Assembly: GCA_022828085.1 (NCBI GenBank)
Contig: JAJEIY010000085.1
Coordinates: forward strand, 1 to 54,417
Origin: Acidobacteriota bacterium
Lineage (GTDB): Bacteria > Acidobacteriota > Vicinamibacteria > Marinacidobacterales > Marinacidobacteraceae
Length of the DNA: 54,417 bases
Direction of reading: 5' to 3'
Shown: positions 28,059 through 37,200 of the stretch, piece after piece
Layout: the number at the start of each line of letters is the position of its first letter
Numbering within the stretch: position 1 is the stretch's first letter
Program-made: the position numbers and the translations under genes
Notes under the pieces: model-generated
Seen by the model: only the letters and a program-made list of their open reading frames with translations
Told to the model about the DNA's origin: nothing
Databases searched by the model: none

Positions 28059-29576
28059 TTGCCCTTCGCCGACGCCGTCCTGACGGCCTATTTCGTCGTC
28101 CTGCTGCTGCTCTCGGTCTACGGCTCGCACCGGTACGTCCTGGTGTACCGCCTGTCCCGTTTCGCCGGCCGGTCCGCCGCGGCGGCGGAACGGCTGCGGG
28201 TCCGCGGGGCGCCGCTCCTCGAGCGCGACCCGCCGCGGGTGCTCGTCCAGCTCCCCGTGTTCAACGAACGCTACGTCGTCGAGCGGCTGGTCCGGGCGGT
28301 GGCGGCGCTCGACTATCCGCGGTCGCGGCTGAGCGTGCAGTTGCTCGATGACTCCACCGACGACACCGGGCGAATCGCTGACCCGGTCGTGGAGGAGTGC
28401 GCCGCCGCCGGGCTCGACATCCGGCGCCTCCACCGGACGGACCGCCGCGGTTTCAAGGCGGGGGCCCTCCAGGCGGGCCTCGACGCCTCCGACGCGCCCT
28501 TTGTGGCCATCTTCGACGCCGACTTCGTCCCCGAACCCGACTTCCTGCGGAGGACGCTGCCGTACCTGGTGGCGGACCGGCGCACCGGCCTCGTGCAGGC
28601 CCGCTGGGACCACCTGAACCGGGACTACTCGCTCCTCACGGACGTGCAGGCCATCCTGCTGGACGGCCACTTCATGGCCGAGCACGGGGGACGCCACGTC
28701 TCGGGGTGCTTCTTCAACTTCAACGGAACGGCGGGCATCTGGCGGCGGGCGGCGATCGAGGACGCGGGAGGCTGGGCGGGAGACACCCTGACCGAGGATC
28801 TCGACCTGTCCTACCGCGCCCAGCTCCGGGGCTGGAAGTTCGTGTTCGTGCCCGAGATCGCGGCCCCCGCCGAACTCCCGGTCTCCATGAACGCCTTCAA
28901 GGCGCAGCAGCGCCGCTGGGCCCAGGGATCGCTCCAGACCGCCCGGAAGCTGCTGCCGCAGATCCTGGCGTCGCCGCTGCCGCTGCGCGTCCGGGCGGAA
29001 GCCTTCTTCCACCTCACGAGCAACCTCGCCTATCCGCTGATGGCGGTCCTGAGCCTGTTGATGACGCCGGTGCTCTTCGCCCGGGTGAGCACCGGACTCC
29101 GGGAGATGGCGCTCCTCGACATTCCCATCTTTGCCGCCGCCACCCTTTCGGTGGTGTCCTTCTACGCGTTCTCCCAGAGCCGCCTGCTGCGGCTCCAGGC
29201 GCCGGACGAGCGGCAGAGCCTCTGGCGCCGGGCGCGGAACATTCCGGCGGCGCTCGCGGTGGGCATCGGAATCTCGTTCAGCAACGCCTCCGCCGTCCTG
29301 TCCGGCGTGCTCGGCCGCCGCACGCCCTTCGTCCGAACGCCAAAATACGGGATTGCCGGAACCGGCGGCCGCTGGCGTCAGAAGACCTACCGGATGCCGG
29401 CCGGCGCCATCCCGGCGCTGGAGTTCGGCCTGGGACTCGTGATGGCGGGCGCCACCTTCTACGCCGTGGTCGAGGGGGTCGCCGCCTCGGCGCCGTTCCT
29501 GCTCCTCTTTGCGGCGGGCTACCTTTATGTCGGAGGCCGCTCGCTCCTCGAGGCGCGCCGCGCCGCCGCGGGCTGA
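28059..29576 (+). CDS. Cellulose-synthase-like family 2 glycosyltransferase
   Basis: A processive-type GT2 of about 505 residues. Motifs are DDSTDD (97-102), the metal-binding DAD at 153-155, EDLDLSYR with the catalytic-base Asp near 247, and QQRRW (283-287), the Q/RxxRW acceptor motif. Transmembrane helices lie at the N-terminus (about 5-25) and in a C-terminal cluster. It most resembles glucomannan/cellulose synthase-like enzymes, so an exported or membrane polysaccharide is likely; the sugar is unknown. The start is uncertain (TTG with no close Shine-Dalgarno). The next gene follows with no gap. Confidence 0.82.
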   Translation: MPFADAVLTAYFVVLLLLSVYGSHRYVLVYRLSRFAGRSAAAAERLRVRGAPLLERDPPRVLVQLPVFNERYVVERLVRAVAALDYPRSRLSVQLLDDSTDDTGRIADPVVEECAAAGLDIRRLHRTDRRGFKAGALQAGLDASDAPFVAIFDADFVPEPDFLRRTLPYLVADRRTGLVQARWDHLNRDYSLLTDVQAILLDGHFMAEHGGRHVSGCFFNFNGTAGIWRRAAIEDAGGWAGDTLTEDLDLSYRAQLRGWKFVFVPEIAAPAELPVSMNAFKAQQRRWAQGSLQTARKLLPQILASPLPLRVRAEAFFHLTSNLAYPLMAVLSLLMTPVLFARVSTGLREMALLDIPIFAAATLSVVSFYAFSQSRLLRLQAPDERQSLWRRARNIPAALAVGIGISFSNASAVLSGVLGRRTPFVRTPKYGIAGTGGRWRQKTYRMPAGAIPALEFGLGLVMAGATFYAVVEGVAASAPFLLLFAAGYLYVGGRSLLEARRAAAG

Positions 29577-30164
29577 ATGAACCGACTCTCCGAACGCGCG
29601 CTGTTCTTCGGGGCCGGACTGGCGTTCGGGATCCTCGTCGGATTCCTCGTCTCCGGGTCGCCGGGGCCGCCGGCGCCGGTTGCGCCACCTCCGGCGCCCG
29701 CGCCGGAGACGGCTTCGGCTCCGCTCCCCGAGCCCCGGCCGGTGGACCCTGAGGCTCTCCAGACGCTGCTCGCCGTGGTCGAGGCGAATCCGGAGGACCC
29801 GGCGTCACGGGCTGCCGTCGGTGACCTGCATCTCGACGCACTGGACTTCGGCGAAGCGGTGTACTGGCTGCAGCAGGCGCGCAACCTCGATCCGTCGAAC
29901 CTCGATATCCGCGCCCGCCTCGCCTTCGCGCAACTCGGCGCCGGAGACGTCGCCGGAGCGGTGGCCGGCTACGAGGCCGTGCTCGCCGAGGACCCGGGAC
30001 ACTTCGAAAGCCTGCTCGCGCTGGGCCGGGTGCGACTGTTCGTGGAGCAGGACCTGGCCGCCGGGATCGAGTTCTGGGAGCGCGCGATCGCGGCGCGGCC
30101 GGATTCGCCCGAGGCGGCGGCGCTGAGGGCCCAGATCGAGTCGCTCCGGACCGCGCACCCGTAG
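29577..30164 (+). CDS. Membrane-anchored TPR protein
   Basis: A 195-residue protein starting on the base after the GT2 stop. One N-terminal transmembrane helix (about 8-27, AGLAFGILVGFLV), a Pro/Ala linker, and then three or four TPR-like helical pairs (for example LDFGEAVYWLQQARNLDPSN and GDVAGAVAGYEAVLAEDPGH). It is likely a periplasmic scaffold that works with the glycosyltransferase, as TPR proteins do in polysaccharide export; that role is inferred from coupling. Confidence 0.8.
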   Translation: MNRLSERALFFGAGLAFGILVGFLVSGSPGPPAPVAPPPAPAPETASAPLPEPRPVDPEALQTLLAVVEANPEDPASRAAVGDLHLDALDFGEAVYWLQQARNLDPSNLDIRARLAFAQLGAGDVAGAVAGYEAVLAEDPGHFESLLALGRVRLFVEQDLAAGIEFWERAIAARPDSPEAAALRAQIESLRTAHP

Positions 30165-30182
30165 GGCGGGCTCGGCCCGCCC
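30164..30182 (+). terminator. Strong GC hairpin after the TPR gene
   Basis: GGGCGGGC at 30164-30171 pairs perfectly with GCCCGCCC at 30175-30182 around a 3-nt loop. It begins in the TAG stop codon. No T run follows, so intrinsic termination is uncertain; it may protect the 3' end. Confidence 0.5.
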
Positions 30183-30215
30183 GCCGATCACTCGCCTGAA
30201 TAAGATCAGAACGCC

Positions 30216-30464
30216 GTGATCGTGCGCTTCCTCCAGATTCTTGTCGCCTTCGTGGTGGTCCGGATCCTGTGGGGCCTGATCCGCACGCTCTTCAGCAAGC
30301 CCGCGAGTCCGCCTCGGGCGGGTCCCGCCGGGAAAACCGAAGAACGGGGCCGGGTCGTGGCCTGCGAACGGTGCGACCTCCACGTCCCGGAGGAACGGGC
30401 GGTGGTCCGGGACGGGCGGACGTTCTGCTCGGACGCGTGCGCTGCATCAGTGTCCTCGAACTGA
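30216..30464 (+). CDS. PP0621-like small membrane protein with Cys motif
   Basis: An 82-residue protein with one N-terminal transmembrane helix (about 2-22), a Pro-rich linker, and a C-terminal zinc-ribbon-like motif, CERCDLHVPEE and then CSDAC. This is the layout of the PP0621 family of unknown function. It starts with GTG and has no strong Shine-Dalgarno. It is separated from its neighbours by a hairpin upstream and the hicB promoter downstream. Confidence 0.72.
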   Translation: MIVRFLQILVAFVVVRILWGLIRTLFSKPASPPRAGPAGKTEERGRVVACERCDLHVPEERAVVRDGRTFCSDACAASVSSN

Positions 30465-30484
30465 TGAGCAAGAATGGGTAAATA

Positions 30485-30513
30485 TTGAAAGACTGATCAT
30501 ACCCTTGTATACT
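30485..30513 (+). promoter_or_regulatory. Sigma-70 promoter of hicBA (TTGAAA-17-TATACT)
   Basis: TTGAAA at 30485-30490 and TATACT at 30508-30513 are separated by exactly 17 bp. The hicB ATG at 30522 lies 8 nt after the -10, so the transcript should be leaderless or nearly so. The region is AT-rich for this genome. A GTATAC palindrome overlaps the -10 and could be part of a HicB operator. Confidence 0.75.
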
Positions 30514-30521
30514 CAGGCGCC

Positions 30522-31100
30522 ATGACACCGGCGTCGATCGACGATCAAGGCCAGGCGATTCATGCCGAGGTCCTGGTCGCAGCGCAGCGTCTCAGTCGCT
30601 CCTCCGACTGGACGTTTCGGCTAGTGGATGTTGTCCGGGCCTTGCCGCATCGGAACGAACGCACCGTTCGGACGCACGTCGCGAGCCGGTGCTGCGTGAA
30701 CGCCCCGGCGAATCATCCGCATCGCTGGCCGTACTTCCGGCGCCTGCGGCGCGGCGTCTACCGGATCGAACCCGCATTCCAGGCCCAGGCGCGGCCCTCC
30801 AAAGCCGCCGGAAGGCTCGAGGCGGCGGACCGGGTGGCCGAGCCGACCGTCGCCTATGAACACGCCGCGGGTCCGGAGCGGTCCTCAATTCATGCCGTCA
30901 TCGTCCGAAGTGGTTCCTGGTTTGTCGCGGAATGTGTGGAAGCGGCGGTGGTGACCCAGGGCAGGACGCTCGACGAAACGCTAGACAATCTCGGCGAGGC
31001 CCTGGAACTCCACCTTGACGACGAAGAGCTGGGGCGCCTCGGACTCTCGTCCAGACCGCGCCTCCTGGTCAGCTACGAAACGATGGTTTTCCAACGCTGA
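30522..31100 (+). CDS. hicB: HicB-family antitoxin with N-terminal winged-helix-like domain
   Basis: A 192-residue protein. The last 70 residues form a HicB fold (HAVIVRSGSWFVAECVEAAV, then LDETLDNLGEALELHLD). HicB antitoxins are usually 70-140 residues. Here about 90 residues precede, with WTFRLVDVVRALP, ERTVRTHVASRCCVNAP and RRLRRGVYRIEP; this resembles the DUF7669-type winged-helix domain seen in defence-related genes, though I cannot confirm it. It could be the DNA-binding part for autoregulation. The order is antitoxin then toxin, with a 1-nt overlap (TGATG). Confidence 0.8.
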   Translation: MTPASIDDQGQAIHAEVLVAAQRLSRSSDWTFRLVDVVRALPHRNERTVRTHVASRCCVNAPANHPHRWPYFRRLRRGVYRIEPAFQAQARPSKAAGRLEAADRVAEPTVAYEHAAGPERSSIHAVIVRSGSWFVAECVEAAVVTQGRTLDETLDNLGEALELHLDDEELGRLGLSSRPRLLVSYETMVFQR

Positions 31101-31345
31101 TGCCTCGCCTTCGGCGCCTCACCGCCCGCGAGGTGCTGAAGATCCTGGCGGACTTCGGGTTCGTGGTGGTGACGACTCGCGGCAGTCACGCCAAACTCGT
31201 TCGGGTGCTGCCCTCGGGGAGCCGACAAACCGTCACGGTCCCGCTGCACCGGCAGCTTGCGACCGGTACGCTTCAGGCGATCTACCGACAGGCGTCCCGC
31301 TTCATCGCGGAAAGTGATCTGCAAAGGAGGTTCTTCTCGGACTGA
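31100..31345 (+). CDS. hicA: HicA-family mRNA interferase toxin
   Basis: An 81-residue double-stranded-RNA-binding-fold toxin. The family signature is present: LTAREVLKILADFGFVVV, then TRGSHAKL with the catalytic His30, then VPLHRQLATGTLQAIYRQA. HicA cleaves mRNA and is neutralised by HicB, encoded directly upstream with a 1-nt overlap. Confidence 0.88.
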   Translation: MPRLRRLTAREVLKILADFGFVVVTTRGSHAKLVRVLPSGSRQTVTVPLHRQLATGTLQAIYRQASRFIAESDLQRRFFSD

Positions 31346-31379
31346 TGGGCCCGTTCACGTTCGCTCCGCGGGAATCAGC

Positions 31380-33059
31380 ATGCGGATGAACGGCCCGGGA
31401 CGAGGATCGGGACGACCGTTTTGCGGGCCGCGCGCGCCAGGTCTGGGAGTGGGACTCCTCGTACTGGTCCTGCCGGTTTCGTCTGCGTCCGCGCAGATCG
31501 TTCTGCGCGACGTTGCGGAGGCCGCCGGCGTCTCCTTCCGGCACGAACGGGGCGCCCGGGGCGATTGGCACCCGGTGGAGACGATGGGGTCCGGCGTGGC
31601 CGTGCTCGACTACGACGGCGACGGGGCGCCCGACCTCTTCTTCGTACAGGGCGGGGAGGTCCCGGGGACGGGCCGGCCGCCGGGGCTCGTGGGCGCGCTC
31701 TACCGCAACGAAGGGGCGGGGCGTTTTCGGGACGTGAGCGGACCGGCGGGGTTCGGAGCGCCGGCCCCGGTGGAGGGTCACGGGATGGGCGCCGTCGCCG
31801 CCGACGTCGACAACGACGGGGACCCGGACCTGCTCATCACCCGCGCGGGAACGGACCTGCTCTACGAGAACCGGGGCGACGGCACGTTCGGGCTGCGGGA
31901 TGCGGGACTCAACGCGGCGGGCTGGAGCGCGAGCGCCGCCTTCTCGGACCTCGACGGGGACGGCGATCTCGATCTCTTCATCACCCACTACCTCGACTGG
32001 TCGCCGGCGAACAACCCGGTGTGCGCGCGGACGATCGCCGGCGAGCCGGTGCGCTCCTACTGCCTGCCCGACGCCTTCTCCGGAGTGCCGGACCTGCTCT
32101 ACGAGAACCGCGGCGACGGTTCGTTCGCCGACGTGACCGAGGCCGCCGGCGTGGGACTCCGGACCGGCAAGGGGCTCGGGGTCCTCGCCGCCGACCTGAT
32201 CGGGGACGCTCTGCCCGACCTCTACGTGGCGAACGACACGGTTCCCAACTTTCTCTTCGAGAACCTGGGAGGGCTCCGGTTCCGCGAACGGGGCCTTCCC
32301 GCGGGCGTCGCCTACGACGGCGACGGGAACGCGCTCGCCGGCATGGGGATCGCGGCGGCGGACGTCGAGTCCGACGGGGACCTCGACCTGTTCGTCACGA
32401 ACTTCCAGGGCGAGGCGAACAACCTCTACGTGTCGGACCGGCACGGCGTCTTCCGGGACGTCTCCTTCCTCGCCGGGGTGGGGCGCCCTTCGCTCGCCTG
32501 GCTGGGCTTCGGCGCCGTCTTCGCGGACCTCGACAACGACGCCGCGCCGGACCTCTGCGTCACCAACGGCCATGTCCTCGACAACGCGCCGATCCTCTTT
32601 CCCGGAACCGACTACCGCCAGCGGGACGTCTGTTTCCGCAACCTGGGCGGTTCGTTCGAGCCGGTGGTGCTGGAGATGCCCCCGGCGGTCGGCCGGGGCC
32701 TGGTGACGCTCGATTTCGACGAGGACGGCCTCCTCGATCTCGCCGTCTCCCGGTCCGGCGGAACGGCGGCCCTACTCCGGAATGGCGGCGGCCCCGCTCC
32801 CCGGGCGGTGCTGCGGCTGGTGGGCCGGCTGTCCAACCGCGACGGCGTCGGCGCCGAGGTGGTGGTGGAACGGGGAGGACGGTCGGCCCGGTCGGTGGTC
32901 ACCGCCGGGTCGAGCTACCTGTCGTCGGGGGCCCGGGAGGTATGGATCGGTCTTCGGCCCGGAGTCCCCGACTCGGTTAGGGTGCGCTGGCCGGCCGGCG
33001 CCGAACAGCGGGTGCCGGTGGACGGACCCGGGCTGTTCCGGGTCGTCGAAGAACACTAG
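31380..33059 (+). CDS. Secreted FG-GAP/VCBS repeat protein with UnbV/ASPIC domain
   Basis: A 559-residue exported protein. A signal peptide covers about residues 1-38 (LLVLVLPVSSASA). Seven calcium-binding-loop-like repeats follow, of the pattern DxDxDGxxDLxxxN (DYDGDGAPDLFF, DVDNDGDPDLLI, DLDGDGDLDLFI, DVESDGDLDLFV, DLDNDAAPDLCV, DFDEDGLLDLAV and a degenerate DLIGDALPDLYV), an integrin-alpha-like propeller. The C-terminus (about 480-555) is an UnbV/ASPIC domain, as in CRTAC proteins. Its role is unknown, probably adhesion or surface binding. It is separated from hicA by 34 bp and from the racemase-family gene by 9 bp. Confidence 0.85.
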   Translation: MRMNGPGRGSGRPFCGPRAPGLGVGLLVLVLPVSSASAQIVLRDVAEAAGVSFRHERGARGDWHPVETMGSGVAVLDYDGDGAPDLFFVQGGEVPGTGRPPGLVGALYRNEGAGRFRDVSGPAGFGAPAPVEGHGMGAVAADVDNDGDPDLLITRAGTDLLYENRGDGTFGLRDAGLNAAGWSASAAFSDLDGDGDLDLFITHYLDWSPANNPVCARTIAGEPVRSYCLPDAFSGVPDLLYENRGDGSFADVTEAAGVGLRTGKGLGVLAADLIGDALPDLYVANDTVPNFLFENLGGLRFRERGLPAGVAYDGDGNALAGMGIAAADVESDGDLDLFVTNFQGEANNLYVSDRHGVFRDVSFLAGVGRPSLAWLGFGAVFADLDNDAAPDLCVTNGHVLDNAPILFPGTDYRQRDVCFRNLGGSFEPVVLEMPPAVGRGLVTLDFDEDGLLDLAVSRSGGTAALLRNGGGPAPRAVLRLVGRLSNRDGVGAEVVVERGGRSARSVVTAGSSYLSSGAREVWIGLRPGVPDSVRVRWPAGAEQRVPVDGPGLFRVVEEH

Positions 33060-33068
33060 GGGGAAGCG

Positions 33069-34121
33069 ATGCGTTCAAGGCGACTCATCCAGGCGGTGGA
33101 CCTCCACGCCGCCGGCGAGCCCGGACGGGTCATCGTCGGGGGTGTCCTCGACGTGCCGGGCGAGACGATGTTCCGGAAGATGCAGTACCTGGAGCGCCAC
33201 GCCGACGGCCTCCGGAAGCTCATGCTCCGGGAGCCCCGGGGATACCCCGCCGCGAACTGCAACCTGGTGCTGCCTCCGACGCACCCCGACGCCGACGCGG
33301 GGTTCGTGATCATGGAGCAGACCGAGTACCCCCCGATGTCGGGAACGAACACCATCTGCACGGTCACCGCGCTCATCGAGACCGGCATGGTGGCGGCCGT
33401 GGAGCCGGTGACCGAACTCACCCTGGACACGCCCGCCGGACTCGTCGGGGTGCAGGCCAGCGTGGAGGGCGGCAAGGTCACCCGGGTGACCTTCGAGAAC
33501 GTGCCCGCTTTTCCGGTCCATCTGGGGGCGAAGATCGAGGTGCCGACCTTCGGGGAGGTGGAAGTGGACGTGTCCTGGGGCGGGATGTTCTACGCGATCG
33601 CCGACGCGGCCCGCTTCGGACTCCGCATCGCGCCGGAACACGGGCGGGAGCTGGCCCGGGTGGGGGCGATGGTGAAGCAGGCGGCGCGCGAACAGCTCGA
33701 GGCGGTGCATCCCGAGAACTCCGAGATCCGGCAGGCGAGCATCGGGCAGCTCACCGGCCCCTTCGACCGGGAGACGCGCACCGCGGCGAACGCCGTATCC
33801 GTCGCGGTCGGCGATCTCGACTGGGACCGTCCCGAGACCTGGACCGGCGCGCTCGACCGCTCGCCCTGCGGGACGGGCACCTCGGCGCGGATGGCGGCGC
33901 TCCACGCGCGCGGCCTGCTCGGGATCGGCGAGGATTTCCACCACCTCGGTCCCGTCGGAACCGAGTTCGTGGGACGGCTGATTCGCAAAACCACCGTGGG
34001 CGGGGTGCCGGCGGTGGTGCCGACCATCAGCGGCACCGCCTGGATCACCGGGATGGCGCAGTATTCAGTGGACCCGGGGGATCCCTTCCCGGAGGGGTTC
34101 ACGGTCGGGGACATCTGGTAG
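33069..34121 (+). CDS. Proline racemase family, probable trans-3-hydroxy-L-proline dehydratase
   Basis: A 350-residue protein of the proline racemase/hydroxyproline epimerase fold. Racemases and epimerases use two Cys residues. Here the first site reads MSGTNTIC, with Ser91 in place of Cys, while the second, SPCGTGTSA with Cys267, is kept. Ser or Thr at the first site with Cys at the second is the pattern of trans-3-hydroxy-L-proline dehydratase, which dehydrates the substrate to a pyrroline carboxylate. Substrate is inferred from this residue only. GGGGAAG lies just upstream of the ATG. The reductase that normally follows in this pathway is not adjacent. Confidence 0.82.
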   Translation: MRSRRLIQAVDLHAAGEPGRVIVGGVLDVPGETMFRKMQYLERHADGLRKLMLREPRGYPAANCNLVLPPTHPDADAGFVIMEQTEYPPMSGTNTICTVTALIETGMVAAVEPVTELTLDTPAGLVGVQASVEGGKVTRVTFENVPAFPVHLGAKIEVPTFGEVEVDVSWGGMFYAIADAARFGLRIAPEHGRELARVGAMVKQAAREQLEAVHPENSEIRQASIGQLTGPFDRETRTAANAVSVAVGDLDWDRPETWTGALDRSPCGTGTSARMAALHARGLLGIGEDFHHLGPVGTEFVGRLIRKTTVGGVPAVVPTISGTAWITGMAQYSVDPGDPFPEGFTVGDIW

Positions 34122-34274
34122 CGGGGCTGTCCCGGCGTTCCCGCGCTTGGTCTCGGTCGGCGGGACGACGAGTACGGCAACTGCGGGACGGCAGACCACC
34201 AAGCGCAGTACCATGCCGCCGACCAAGGTCATGCTTGAAGTTCCTGAGCAAGCCTGGATGGCTCTAGAGGATCC

Positions 34275-37200
34275 ATGACGACGCATCTCTCAGCGCGACT
34301 GGCTTGGCATGACCGCGGTTGGGATGGCCGTGTCTGCGACGCGCCGCACCTCAACGCCCACTGCATTGTTCACCAACACATACGCGACACGCGGGACGAT
34401 GACAAGGAGCGCAGTCTTGCGGGTAGGGCTCTGTCCGAGTTGGACGGATGGCTCCCGCCTTGCTCGCGGGATCCGGCCGCCTACGCCGAGACTGGATTTG
34501 TCATCGCCCATCGGGACCCGCTCGAGTTTCGTCGGCTTCCCTCGGTATCGGAGGACTTACCTCCGTATTCATCCTGTCCTGCTCCGTATCGCTGGATGCG
34601 CGAGGAGTTCTTCCAAGAGGTTTGCGAGGCGGAGGACCTGACGATCCGAGGTCCGGACGAGGCGCGAAACAACGGTTGGGTCTTCGAGCCGGACCGCCAG
34701 CGTGCACTGCTCAAGCGGTTTTGGGAGAAACTGGAGCCCAACAACTCCCTAGTTTTCTATTACTGCAATCACGGCAACCCCCTCGACGAGAACACACCAC
34801 GCATCATCGTCGGCGTCGGCCGGATTGCAGGTATGGGTCAGCAACTCTACTTTGGGACGACACCGAAATACCGCGACCAGTACCCCGTCTGGTCGAGGCG
34901 AATCAGTCAAGCCTACCCACACCAGGGTGTTCGGATCCCTTACCAAGAGTACTTGCACGGTGGTCACGCAACCGAGAACATCGTGTGTCGGGTGCCCGGG
35001 AACGCCCTACTGCCCTTCTCCTACGGGGGAGAACATGTCTCCGACGATGTTGCTGTCGCCATACTGGAACGCGTCATTCAGTGCGTCGAGCGAGTTGTCG
35101 CCGACGGACACGTCGCTGGTAATTGGGAACGTCGTCTCGCTTGGCTGAATGACGTCTTGGCCGAGGCATGGACCGGGCGTGGGCCGTTCCCCGGTGCGGG
35201 GAGTGTCCTGCAGTACCTTGGGTTCTCGAAAGCCACGTCGTTCCAGCGGGCCGTACTGGGTCCGATGGCGAAACGGGCCGGGAACGCTTGGGACTACGTG
35301 CTGTCGATTCTGGAGGGAAGAACCGAGCCGGAAGGCGGGCCGTATCGAGCCGGGCTTCTCAAGGCGCGTGAGCGCTGGAGCATCCTTAAGTCGCGTCAAT
35401 CCCTTCTATCGAAGCTCGCTAGGTTCGAGCTTACGCTGCCCCAGGTTCAGCGCATCGCGAATCCCGACAAGCGGGCGGCGAGCGGAATCGACGTTAACGA
35501 AGATGCACTGGTCGCCAATCCGTACATTTTGTCCGAGAGCGACCTCGGAGCCTTGGGTTCCGACCCGATCGCGGTGGAGACCATTGATCACGGTCTCCGA
35601 CCTGCGGGGGACGCCGCGCTGTTCCCCGACGATGACGAGGTGTCTCATGACGACAGACGCCGGGTCCGCGCCGTCGGGGTTGCCGTGCTACAGGAAGCCT
35701 CCAACAACGGAGATACCCTCCTAACGCTTCCCGATCTCCTGAACCGTGTCAGCCAACGGTTCCCCGAGAAGCGCGCCTGCCAGCCGGACCGCGAGGTCGT
35801 AACGGCCGAGGCGGACTTCTACCAGCATTCCCTCTGGACCGCCTTCGATACCGATCCACAGCTCGTTGCTCTCAAACGCCTTCACTCCTTAGAGCAGCGC
35901 TCCGCTTCGATGATCAGGCGCCGGGCCAAGAGGCTCAACGCAGGGGCCGATCCGCCGATCGACTGGTTCGCCGCACTCAAGGGACACTTCGGCGAGCCGG
36001 AATCCGACCGCGAGCGTGCAGCGCTGGATGAAAAGGTGGGCGCACTGGAGACGCTCTTTGCCCGAAGGCTGAGCATCTTGACTGGGAGTGCCGGCACGGG
36101 GAAGACATCAGTCCTTAAGGTATTCCTTCAGGAGCTCGCATGCGTCGAGGGCCGCCATCCGACCCTACTGCTGGCCCCGACCGGGAAGGCACGCGTGCGG
36201 CTGGCGACCAAGACTGGGCGCAAGGCGATGACCATTCACCAGTTTCTACTGAAGCAGGGTTGGTTTGTACCCAACATCTTCGCACTGAAGCCGGACAGCG
36301 ACCGGAGCCCCTATCAGGCGACGACAGTCATCGTCGACGAGTGCTCAATGATTCCGACCGACCTCCTCGGGACCTTACTCCTCGCCCTCGACTCAGGACC
36401 GCTGAGTCGGCTGATCTTGGTGGGCGATCCCGCCCAGCTACCTCCCATCGGTCCGGGGCGGCCCTTCGCGGACATCATCGACTGGCTGCAAGACAACCAC
36501 GCCGAGTGCATAGCGCCGCTTCGTGTCTGCATGCGCACCAATGAGGAAGGCGGGGATCCCTCAGAGGACAGCGTCGCGCTGGCCCTCGCCGACGGTTACC
36601 GGGCGTCGGTCGTCAACCCCGGTGATGATGAGATTCTGGCTGCGGTCGCTCGTGGAGAGTCGACGGGCGATCTGGAGGTCGTGTTCTGGAACGATCACGA
36701 TCAGTTGCTCGCGGAATTGAGGAGCCGGATGGCGGCGAACCTCGGGATAGGCAACGACGACTATGAGACCTTCAATCGATCCCTCGGCATCGACACCAGA
36801 GACTGGAAACTCAGCGAGGCTTGGCAGATCCTCTCTCCCACCCGAGCACAGTACTTCGGCACGGAGGAGCTGAACCGCCAGATACAGTTGGAGTACAAAG
36901 GTGGCCTCATCGCCACCGCCAAACGCAGGAGGCAGAAGCCGTTTGGCGACCAGGAAATCGTGTGGACCGACAAGGTCATCCAGATCCTCAATAGATCCAT
37001 GAGGGCATGGCCCGGCGGGCTGGGCCTAGATTACGTGGCGAATGGGGAAATCGGAATCGTCGCGAGTACCTCTTCCGAGAGACTCGATGTTGCGTTCTCC
37101 ACCCAGCCCGAGGTCACCTACCGGTACTACCGCTCGCAGGTGGACGAGAACATCCAACTTGCGTACGCGTTGACCGTTCACAAGGCCCAAGGTAGCGACT

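Noticed and set aside
34262..34274. CTCTAGAGGATCC, identical to part of a common cloning-vector polylinker
   Set aside because: The match is only 13 nt, the flanks do not continue into vector sequence, and it reads naturally as the ribosome-binding region of the helicase gene.
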